Shown here in pieces: positions 55,595 to 64,000 of a stretch of 64,000 nucleotides of DNA; positions within the stretch are counted from its first letter, which is position 1; each line of letters starts with the position of its first letter. A program made the translations under genes and the position numbers. The notes beneath the pieces were generated by a model. The model was not told the DNA's origin. It made no database searches and saw only the letters and a list, made by a program, of their open reading frames with translations. The stretch is from Magnolia sinica (Eukaryota; Streptophyta; Magnoliopsida; Magnoliales; Magnoliaceae): NCBI RefSeq assembly GCF_029962835.1, contig NC_080575.1:55527493-55591492 (forward strand). The letters are read 5' to 3'.

Positions 55595-56056
55595 CCTAAA
55601 GTGATTCCATTAAGGTGTTTTCACATCCAAGGTGAGAGAGAGAAAAAGAGGAAGAGAGAGAGAGAGAGAAAAGAGAGAGAGGAAGCTTGTGGAAGGGACG
55701 ATTCTGCTTGTAGAGGTGATCTACTGCGCAGTCGACGTCTCAGCGCTTCTACGTCCTTGTGATTGGTGAGATCTCTCTGTTTTCATTATTCTCTTATTGT
55801 TCATCCACTCCTACGTGAGTGAAGAAGGTTTGATACAAGTGGCGTGTGCTTGTGATTGGTTGTAAAGTTCTACTTCATAGTGAATTGTTGCTCTAGACTA
55901 GGTCCCGTGGTTTTTATTTCTTTGAGGATCTTTTCATGTAAAATCTCTTGTGTCGTGTGGTTTGTGCTTTGATTTATTTTATTACTTTATTATATCTCAT
56001 AATTCTAGTGTTTTAGGAGGCAAGATCCTAAGGTTTTTTGTGCAACACTTTCAACA
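55214..56056 (+). repeat. 3' LTR of the Copia element
   Basis: Preceded by polypurine tract aaagggagagatt (55201-55213). Ends TTTCAACA before the duplication GAGAA. Confidence 0.88.
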
Positions 56057-56560
56057 GAGAATTGTGAAGATTGGAAAGGATTTCATCACCCTACTATGCC
56101 CAGGAGACGATGGTGAACAACAAGATTTACCAATCTCACAATCTCGAAACAGGAAAAGAAGATATCTAAAGCTATCTTAGCATCTATTGTAATTTGAGTC
56201 ACAATAAATCACGAAAAACTGAAAATATTCATTTAAAATCAAATTAGAATTCAATGAGGTCATCAAGAACAAGAATCAAAGCAAAAAAATCTTCCCAACA
56301 TGCTACAAGCTTTACCTCTTAGCCCTATCTAAGAGGTTTAACCAACCATAGACCTGATTAGATCTAAATCTTATAAAGAAAGCATTAAAAGAAATAAAGA
56401 AGGAAGAAAAACTCTTAAGAGGCTTCCCACCCTTTTTCTCTACTCCTTGTAGTCCTAGATATCCCTAGAAGTCTCTAGGAAACCTATATTTATTGCCTTG
56501 TCTGTCTAAAATTGAAAAACCGCCTCAAATTTATGCAGTATACATAAAATCTACGTAATG

Positions 56561-56932
56561 CTTCGATGTCATCGAACAACCTTTGATGTCATCGAACGTA
56601 ACTTGAATATGGAAGTAGCGCCTTTTCGCACTGCGTAACTTTTCATGTCATTGAACCTGCCTTTGATGTCATCAAACATTCCTTCGATGTCATCGAAGGG
56701 TGTTCAATCCATCGATAATGTGTCCAGAGTGTTCCAGCGAGTTGCTCCAAAAATCTGCAAAAAGTTCAATGTCATCGAATTGCCTTTGATGTCATCAAGA
56801 ACTGCATCTAATTTATCTAGCAACCAAACTTAATTTTATGTAATTATTCAATGACATCGAACTGCCTTTGATGTCATCAAGGACTGGCTTCGATGTCATC
56901 GAGCAACCTTCGATGACATAGACAGTGTGAAT
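56561..56932. repeat. Array of TTCGATGTCATCGAA-type palindromes in the solo LTR
   Basis: About twelve copies of a 15-16 bp near-palindrome such as cttcgatgtcatcgaac and ctttgatgtcatcaaac. The LTR reads on the minus strand, so the array is in U3, upstream of a minus-strand TATA-like AATAAATATAG at 56484-56494. It has no counterpart in the intron-1 LTR copies. Confidence 0.85.
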
Positions 56933-57324
56933 TTCTGCACTTTGCACTTTTAACTTCCTTCCTTCTCCACTTGGTTTCCTTGAATCTTGGGGTCTCGAAA
57001 TCTTCAATCTTGGTCTCCTAAGATCCATCCCTTGCCTTGGTGATTCTTGAGCATCAAATCCATGCTTTTAACATTTTCTTGAGCATCAAATCCATGCTTT
57101 TAACATTCTTTTCAATCGAAGCTCTTAAACCTACCTCGCAATACAAACATGTACAAAATATACCTATTAAGCATTATCGTGTTCATAAAACCAAGATATA
57201 AATAGAGGGAAATATGCAATATTTGACACTCAACACAGGTGGTGTTTAGATAGGAAATTTCACTTGTGAATTGGAAGTTGTAAGTCACTTAGTAGCTTTT
57301 CAGGGCATTTGAAATTATAAGGAG

Positions 57325-57666
57325 ATGTTGCGATTGATGAAGGTTATGGTCAACAATCTATCTGTCGAGCTAATCGAGGCCCATCGGCTCTACCCAGACC
57401 GTGATCGGCTAGATAATGAGGAGCTGGTCATGTTCATCGAGTCCTAGATAACGCTTTATCAGGTCCATGTGGAGTCTAGTAAGGTTAAAAAGAATTCGAT
57501 TGATTTAGAGTGCGCGACCCTCGATCGACGTCTCATGTTGATTGCTCACTTCTTTGAAGAGGTTGTGAGCCAACATGATTCATGGAGCAAGAGATGAAAG
57601 ATAGCGGTGAAGGCAAAGGCATTAGCTACTGAGAGATTCGAAAAGCTCAAATTGGCCCATTTTTAG
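57325..57666 (+). pseudogene. Possible antisense ORF of a Tat-lineage Gypsy element
   Basis: Reads MLRLMKVMVNNLSVELIEAH, later RLYPDRDRLDNEEL and TLDRRLMLIAHFFEEVV, with two in-frame stops. It lies 3' of, and on the strand opposite to, the integrase fragment at 57790-58313. Tat-lineage elements are known to carry an extra ORF, often antisense, downstream of pol, and this fits. The sequence is helical and charged, with no domain I can name. Confidence 0.4.
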
Positions 57667-57789
57667 CTCGACCGCATGACCTACCCAATCTTCTATTTCT
57701 TTCTCTTTTATTTTTGTACTTAACTGGCCCTTATTCCTGGGCTTTTATTCTAACAGACTCACTTGTTTGTGCTAACTCTTCTTAATCGA

Positions 57790-58313
57790 TCATTTGATAG
57801 CTTCCCACGGTGAACGGAAGCAAAGTTTTAAGAATCGACCATTTATGTGAGTCTTTGTGACCTTCTCGGTCATGTCTCTCAAGACATTAGCTCCTCCCTT
57901 AAGGATTTGCTCGATGGCATATGGCCCCTCCCATGTGGGCAACCACTTTTTTACAGAGGGATCGGTCCTTCTGATCGATCGGCATAACCATTTTCTAGAC
58001 CGTATTGTCCACGCCGAAAGACTTTCTTTCACCCTTTTGTTATATTCTTGCGCCACTATTGCTTTATTGGCAATGATCAAGTCCAAAGCCCTCATTCAGA
58101 CTTCATCAAGCTCCTCAAGTTCAACCAATATTGCCTCCATGAACTTTATAGGAGTTAGTTTAACTTGATACGCGGTCCGAAGGGATGGTACCGTGAGTTC
58201 GAGGAGGACAACCGCATTGTGTCCATAAGTTAACGCGAATGGGCTCACCCCAGTACTAGTACGAAACGAGGTTTTGTAGGCACAGAGAGCCTCAGACAGC
58301 TTAATATGCCATT
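57790..58313 (-). pseudogene. Ty3/Gypsy (Tat-lineage) integrase C-terminus
   Basis: On the minus strand WHIKLSEALCAYKTSFRTST and GVSPFALTYGHNAV mark the end of the integrase core. LTPIKFMEA and AQEYNKRVKE, then WLPTWEGPYAIEQILKGGAN (GPY/F motif), follow. One in-frame stop separates the halves, just before MRALDLIIANK. No reverse transcriptase or LTR was found beside it, so it is a fragment. Confidence 0.85.
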
Positions 58314-58884
58314 CTCATGAATTTTCTCATATCATTTTCCTCAAGATATTCTTGATTATAGGTTTTCCTCATTTTCAATTTACATTTAGTTGGAATTTTG
58401 GTATTATCTCTATATATTTTATCTTGATATGTGGTTCTTTATTAGTTGATTTTCGTTATCCATGTGTAATGGATTACATGTGGTGAATAATTAGTATCGA
58501 ATTTTACATATATATGGAGAATAAGGGGAGGTGCTGACGAAGTTTTGGCTTGCATGTAAACTGTATGAGGACAGTACATGGTATGTTAGCGAATGGTATA
58601 GAGACAATTAACACCTCTAGATAGAGACCGCTATGAATATATGAGATATTTAGAGACAATTAATAAAAAAAAAGAAATAATTATGGATAATATATAGTTA
58701 TGTATATGTATGTACCCTAATGGATTCATTTATTATGGGACTATTTGAGACACTTGTGTCTTTCATTTTATGCAGGGGCTCGATATTGTTTGTATTATAT
58801 ATTTATATATACATATAAATGTGATTGACTAATTACTTCAACCTATAAAAACCCTGATCTTCCTTGTTATCTTTTGATTTATAG
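58314..58884. other. AT-rich spacer before the hAT pseudogene
   Basis: No frame or element terminus recognised. It may include the 5' untranslated part of the hAT element ('ttgatttatag' directly before the ATG looks like a splice acceptor). Confidence 0.35.
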
Positions 58885-60934
58885 ATGACTAGTGAGGAAA
58901 ACCCAAGTACCCATGGTGCTGGTGCGTCAGTCAAATCTCTTCTTATCATGGAGAGAGACATATTGGAAAACAAAGTTGAAACAACGTCAGGTTCAGTGAA
59001 AGGGGAAAAAAAGATCAGTGGTATGAGAATGTTTTGATAGGATCACGCTACTAGATGGTTCAGTTAAAATTAGATGCAAGTATTGTAAAACTCTTTACAA
59101 CAAGTATTCCGTTTCTTTTACAATTCATTGTCAGAAGCATCTTCATAAATGTGCGAAGAAACCAAGAAGATCGACGGGTGGAGCCCAGTAGCTGCTTTCA
59201 GTTACTACTTCTGAAAATGACGACTCTCAAGCTACACTTTCTACTTATAAGAATGATCTGGAAAAGCTAAAGAGTGGTATGCAATATTAATGATAGTTAA
59301 TGATAAGTCGTTTAGCATGGTTGAAAGTAAAGTTTTTGTTGGATTTTGTAAATTTCTTAATCCTAAATATGAGAAAGCCTCTCGTATTACTGTGAAAAGA
59401 TAGTACATGAAGATGTATGCGATTGAGAAAGCAAACTTGAAAGCTCTTCTAGTATCCATATCAAGAATAAGTTTGACTTTGGATATGTGTATAACATCGA
59501 ATCAAAGAAAGAGATATATGTCATTAACCACATACTTCGTTGATGCAGATTGGAAACTATAAATGAATATCATAAACTTCTGCTATGTTCCTCCTCCTCA
59601 TACTGTTGTGGTAATTTCAGACTGCATTTACAATTATCTTGTTAAGTGAGGCATTAAAAATAAATTCTCTTCAATAACTTTAGATAATGCCTCTTTTAAT
59701 GATACTTTTGTTTCTTTCTTATCTAGTCAATTCACGGTAGTCGGAAATTTATTCTTTGAGAGTAAAATATTCTAAGTCTGATCTTGTGCCCACATACTGA
59801 ACTTGATTATACAAGAAGCGTCGAAAGTAAATGACTCCATGATCGCCAACATATGAGATAACCTTAAATATATAAGGGGGTCACCTTCAAGACAGAGTAC
59901 ATAGAATGATATAATCCAACATTTAAATTTGAAATCTAAAAAGTAATTGAAGTTGGATGTCTGCACGTGCCGGAATTCAAGTTATGAAATGTTGGATATA
60001 GCTTTAGAATTTAAAGTTGCATTCCCTAAACTTGCACCATGTGATAAAACGTACACATACGTGCTTAGTGATGAATACTGGGTGAAAGCTAAACATGTTT
60101 ATCAGTTTCTCAAAGTTTTTTACGACTGCACAAAGATTTTTTAGGAAATAAGTATCCTCGACAAGTCAATTTCTTCCAAAAATTATTTTCATTATGGACA
60201 CACTAAAAAAGTGTACTGATAAGGGTCTATATTTTTATTTTTTATTTACAAGTGATGGCTCTAGGAATGCAGATGAAATTTGATAAGTATTGGGCCGACT
60301 ACCATTTATTTATGAAAAATGCATTTGTTATAGATCCACGGTACAAGATGATAAGAGTTAGGTACATTTTCATATCACTTTATTCCAGTTTTGAAAGAGT
60401 TTAAGTGGAGACCGCCATTATTCATGTGCAGTTGAAGAGTTGTTCACTTCATATGTTGGTACTTTGGTCGCAACATCTGGTACAATAGTTATTCGTCAAT
60501 CTACAGGTTGTACTTCTACTGGAGGAAAGGGACTCCATGACTTTATGTCTTTTTTAGATGAAGAAGAAACAGATACACATAAAATTGAATCAGAAGTGTA
60601 TAAGTATCTAATGGAGCCAATCATAAGGTTATAAGAAGATAAATTTGATGTTTTGCAGTGATGGACGTAGAGAGCTCATGAATACCCTAAACTTTCGGTA
60701 ATGTTATGAGACATATTGTCAATTCCAATTTCAACTGTGGCATCAAAATCAACTTTTAGCATGGGGAATAGGGTTGTTAGCAAATATCGAAGCTCACTAG
60801 CCTAAAAAACAATTAAAACACTGATATGTACACAATATTAGTTGCATCTAGTTTGGTGTAGTAGCAATTTCGATGTGTAAGAGTATAAGGACAAGAATGG
60901 AAATGAAGATGAGAATGCATCTAAAACTGCATGA
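58885..60934 (+). pseudogene. hAT-superfamily transposase (RICESLEEPER/DAYSLEEPER-like), disrupted
   Basis: The N-terminal part has a BED-type zinc finger (IRCKYCKTLYNKYSVSFTIH, then CQKHLHKC). Further on are the hAT core phrases RYMSLTTYFVDADWKL, PPPHTVVVISDCIYNYLV and SITLDNASFNDTFV, then KYWADYHLFMKNAFVIDPRY. The C-terminal dimerisation domain shows [33 protein letters not shown] and [19 protein letters not shown]. At least ten stops or frameshifts interrupt it. Terminal inverted repeats of the element were not located. This family moves DNA by cut-and-paste; this copy cannot encode an active enzyme. Confidence 0.88.
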
Positions 60935-61419
60935 AAGAATGTAGGCTTTTAAAATTTTGTTTAAGCTTTTATATTTTGTAATATATTTTCACTTTTTAGA
61001 TTTGACATTGTAGACCAACTTGTGGTATCTAAATAGTATATGTAAGTATGAAATTTCGTAAGACAAAAGTGCTTCAAGGTCAGATCACAAGTATGGAATC
61101 ACAACTACTCTACATGCCAGAAGATTAGCTCAAGATCGGCCAAGTCAAGATTGGCACATCTTCTTAAGAAATCGACTCCTGAATTCAAGACAAGATCAAG
61201 TCAAAATTTAAGACAAAGTGTCTCATATATTTACTAAAACATAGGTGGTATAACCCTAGAAAGACCTTAGGATTAGGTACTTTTAAAAATTCATTATATT
61301 AGGTTTTTATAAGTATTTTTGCCTGGGAATTCAGATAGCCTATCTTCTGGTTTGGCCATCCTAACTTCCTCGGTCAGCTTAACTCTAAGCCCGAACAGAA
61401 TAACAAATTTTGTTGGAAA

Positions 61420-61637
61420 ATCGGCTAGCCTAAGCTTGAAATTCGGCTACCCCGAGAAAGTTCTGCTCAAATTCTAGCAATGCATATCTTTGATTTTTTT
61501 TAGGAATTCGGCCAGCTGAATTGTGAAGTTCGGCCAGCTAAATTTTGGATAGATCTTATCCAGCGCGATCTGATAGCCATTGGAACAATTTCGAAGGAAT
61601 CCGGTCAGCCGAAGCTAGTCTTAGGCTAGCCGAAGTT
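61420..61637. repeat. Array of TTCGGCTAGCCGAA-type palindromes
   Basis: Units such as atcggctagcctaagc, attcggctaccccgag, ttcggccagctgaa and aggctagccgaagt are variants of one 14-bp palindrome, about eight copies. More degenerate copies extend back to about 61330. The array lies in the front part of the SIRE-like LTR. Confidence 0.75.
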
Positions 61638-62050
61638 TCAACTTTTTTACTTGTAAATTGAGCCTTTCTCTCATTCTAAATTACAATGAAAATTTACTAT
61701 AATCATTTTGCAAGAGAGAGAGAGAAGCTCAAGTCCTCAGCAAGCTATCTATGTGGTATTTATAATTTAATTTATAGCTTATTCAATTCCCTTATCTCAA
61801 GATCATTTTAATATTATTCTATGAGTGTAATCTATGCTCTTCTTTGAGATATAAGAGAATTGAATTAAGTAGCATTTGAGTTTTCCATTTATAAAATCTA
61901 TAAAACCCTGGAATCTTTCTGTTTAATTGAACACTTCGCCATCTACATTCAAGAAAGAAGTTCTTCTGCTATAAGCTTTTATCACATCTTCGAATCTCCA
62001 TTTGCAGATAAGTACATTTACTGTATTTCATTTTTGGTTTTTTATTTTAA

Positions 62051-62224
62051 GATAGCCTGTGAAAATCTCAGTGGGGTTTTTATTAATGATAGCCCGTATA
62101 AATCACAAAAGGGGTTTTTATTTTTGATATCCTATGAAAATCACAAAAGGAGTTTTTATTTATATTGCCCGTGAAAATCACAAAATGGGTCTTTATTGTG
62201 ATAGCCTATGAAAATCACAAGGAA
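62051..62224 (+). repeat. Five-unit tandem repeat, about 37 bp
   Basis: Unit gatagcctgtgaaaatcaca followed by aaaggggtttttatt, with substitutions. It occurs in the last third of the SIRE-like LTR. Confidence 0.85.
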
Positions 62225-62622
62225 CTATATCGGGTTGTGAAGGTGAACCTGTGAAATCCTTATTATAGTGAATGCCAAAATTACGAGGGTAGTAATTTTG
62301 AGTGTGGAGTAGGTGTGGTTGTTTTAAGCAGCAACCACTATAACCCCTTGTGCCTTGTGGTGAATGTTTTATTCTTTTGGTAGTGGATGTTATTTATTAT
62401 TTCATTCTTCTAGTGAATGTTGTAATTCTTTTATCTTCTCTTGCTAGTTTAAAATATTGATTTTAAAGATATTCACGAAATAAGGTTATCCTGCCTAATA
62501 TTTTAGGCAAATGTTGTCCTACGAATCATTTAAAATCAACGTTTCAATACTCAGACAATTGAGATTTTTATAATCTTTATTTATTTCGTATTTATTTCGA
62601 ATATTTGGAATTGTCCTATTCA

Positions 62623-62638
62623 CCCCCCCCCCCCCCCC
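62623..62638. repeat. C16 homopolymer
   Basis: Sixteen consecutive C in the 'attcacccc...aggac' motif, where related LTRs usually have five to seven C. It could be true slippage or an assembly artefact. Confidence 0.9.
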
Positions 62639-62759
62639 AGGACATCATTAGCTCACATTTTCAGTACATGTGATACTTTTTTATCTTAGTATTGTGGTAT
62701 GTGAGACATTTTAGACTTAATATTGTTAACTTTTAATTTGTATTTTTTAGCAAGAAATA

Positions 62760-62965
62760 TAATAAATGGACGTGGGAATTGGCTCGACTCGAATCAACTC
62801 AACTTAACTCAACTCAATTCGATCCACTAGCTCACCTCGAGCTCGGTTCAAAAGTTTTGGCAAACAAGCCAAGCTCCAATGTTAAGCTCGAGGGCGAACT
62901 TGAGTAAGCATAGACGAGTCAAGCCGAGCTTGGCCCACCTTTACTCAACTCAGCTCGATGTACAA
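62760..62965. repeat. CTCGA/AACTC word-repeat block
   Basis: Built of gagctcg, caactcaact and gccgagctt words. It belongs to the same class as 10851-11040 and 41490-41640 and has no coding potential. Confidence 0.55.
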
Positions 62966-62993
62966 CCCTGTTTAACAGGGAATGATTGGCTGG

Positions 62994-63582
62994 TGTGCCA
63001 CCACCATTGACTTGGTTGTTGTGGGTACGTGTCGTGCGAGAGCAACACTAATGCTGCTCGAACTCTGAGTTGTACAAATGATTCAAGGGGATCAAAGTTA
63101 GATTGGCCCATAATGATGTATTTATTATATCCACATCGTTCATTGGTTTGGCGAGATCATTTTAGAGCAAGAGCCAAAAACTTATTAATTTCCAAAGCTT
63201 AAGTGGACCACACCACAAATAGCAGTGGGGATAATGATTCTCACCATTAAAATATTCGAGGGCCTACAATAACGTTAATTTTCTATCCAATCTATTCATA
63301 AGGTCACATAGACCTAGATGAAGAGGGAAAAAATATAAGATTGATCTAAAACTTTCGTGACCCCCAAAAGGGTTTTAATGGTAGACGTTCAATCCCCCAC
63401 TGCCTTTTGTAGTGTGGTCCACTTGATATTTAGATCTATCTTATTTTTTAGCTTAGATTTGGGTTGAGCTCACCAAATGGATGAACAATTTGGATATAAT
63501 AAATACGTCATGATGGGACCCACAAAACTTGGTGACATCAGCAAACCAGCCAGGTTGGTGGTGTTTAGTACACCAACCAATC
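62994..63582. mobile_element. MITE, about 590 bp, GATTGGYTGGTGT ends
   Basis: The left end gattggctggtgtgcc and right end tagtacaccaaccaatc are inverted. The interior has the palindromic-family order 'atgatgtatttattatatcc', 'gtggaccacaccacaaatag', 'cagtgtggtc'-type phrases and 'atgatgggacccacaaaact'. It is the longest complete member in the window. Confidence 0.7.
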
Positions 63583-63605
63583 TGTTTACCCTTTACTAGG
63601 AAGTG

Positions 63606-64000
63606 GATTAGCTGGTCTACCACACACCACCGAATTGGTTGGTGTGTGTACGTGTCGTGTGAAGATGAGCGTTGACACTTCTGAGCTAAGCTGTATGAAC
63701 AGTTCAAAGGAGATCAAAGTTATATGGGCCCCACAATGATGTATTTATTATATCCACATCGTTTGTCCATTTGGCGAGATCATTTTAGAGCATGACCCCA
63801 AAAGAGAGTCATATTCAAATCTCAAGTGGACCACACCACAAACAGCAGTGTGTAGAATGATTCTCATCGTTAAAACATTCGTAAGGCTCACAGTAACGTT
63901 TATTTTCCATCTAATCCATTTTAAAGGTCACATAGACCTGGATGAAGAGGAAAAATAAATATCATATTGATCTAAAATTCCTGTGACCCCTAAAAGGCTT
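63606..64000. mobile_element. Second copy of the same MITE, cut by the window end
   Basis: Starts gattagctggtctaccacac and follows 62994-63582 closely ('acgtgtcgtgtgaagatgag', 'gggccccacaatgatgtatt', 'cagcagtgtgtagaatgatt'). It is separated from the first copy by only 23 bp, in the same orientation. Confidence 0.7.

Larger units (their letters stand above)
49206..56056 (+). mobile_element. Ty1/Copia retrotransposon, Tnt1-like (Tork lineage), decayed, 6.9 kb
   Basis: Has LTRs at 49206-50039 and 55214-56056 with TGATGGGG starts, a perfect 5-bp duplication GAGAA (49201-49205 and 56057-56061), and a Met-tRNA-type primer site after the 5' LTR. The gag, protease, integrase, reverse transcriptase and RNase H order is Copia. 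The gag/protease boundary (AVKMGNSG...GCTLVLRDVRH) is close to Tnt1 relatives. Many stops and frameshifts make it inactive. A tandem duplication of the 3' end adds about 1.15 kb. Confidence 0.92.
48852..57235 (-). mobile_element. Solo LTR related to the intron-1 element, split by a Copia insertion
   Basis: Begins TGTTCACAACCCCAAGTGTA, like the LTR starting at 12453/18209, and shares 'gccaaggatccacttgtag'. After the insertion it resumes at 56057 with the matching 'gcccaggagacgatggtgaa' and ends TTTGACACTCAACA. Flanks are caagt and caggt, a 4-of-5 target-duplication match. No internal region exists, so it is a solo LTR of about 1.5 kb once the Copia element is removed. The middle differs from the intron-1 LTR and carries a palindrome array (56561-56932). 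Confidence 0.75.
61041..62657 (+). mobile_element. SIRE/Maximus-like Copia LTR, boundaries approximate
   Basis: The 3' part has the hallmarks of SIRE-type LTRs: repeated 'gcc.gtgaaaatcacaa' units (62051-62224) and the terminal 'ttgtcctattcaccccc' followed by 'aggacatcattagctcaca'. No internal genes follow, so it is a solo or truncated LTR. Ends TGTAAG and CTCACA are tentative; no target duplication was found. Confidence 0.6.

Noticed and set aside
49291..56932. CRISPR-like arrays of short repeats
   Set aside because: Units are near-palindromes with irregular spacing inside LTRs of a plant genome; no cas genes and no uniform spacers.

Overview
The window is nuclear DNA of a flowering plant with a large, repeat-rich genome. 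It carries one plant ABCB transporter gene with GT-AG introns, R2R3-MYB and CDPK gene fragments, and Tnt1-like Copia, Tat-lineage Gypsy and hAT remnants. Dispersed palindromic elements share the motif 'CACCATGATGTATTTATT...CCACACCGTCCATCC', which I associate with magnoliid trees; that placement is an inference.

Layout. 1-7.7 kb: intergenic sequence containing a candidate 4.2-kb solo LTR. 8.4-38.0 kb: one ABCB (P-glycoprotein/MDR-type) gene on the + strand. Seven exons join to 1257 codons. Its first intron is 20 kb and holds a MITE, a complete 7.9-kb minus-strand LTR retrotransposon (5-bp target duplication CAGTA, tRNA-Asp-type primer site) and a 7.1-kb interrupted inverted repeat with a minisatellite core. 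39.1-45.8 kb: a 6.7-kb element with ~0.5-kb terminal inverted repeats inside a TA repeat. It resembles a non-autonomous Mutator-like (Pack-MULE) element and carries a CDPK exon with flanking introns and an intronless MYB copy with two nonsense codons. 45.8-48.9 kb: small MITEs. 48.9-57.2 kb: an LTR related to the intron-1 retrotransposon, split by a decayed Tnt1-like Copia element (target duplication GAGAA) that itself has a tandem duplication. 57.3-58.3 kb: remnant of a Tat-lineage Gypsy element (integrase end plus a possible antisense ORF). 58.9-60.9 kb: hAT transposase pseudogene. 61-62.7 kb: SIRE-like Copia LTR. 63-64 kb: two neighbouring MITEs, the second cut by the window edge.

The only gene that looks intact is the ABCB exporter. 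Its second nucleotide-binding domain has an Arg in the signature motif (LSGRQ instead of LSGGQ). The most unusual signals are the gene-carrying long-TIR element, arrays of short imperfect palindromes in the LTRs of three unrelated retrotransposons within 13 kb, and the large palindrome inside intron 1.
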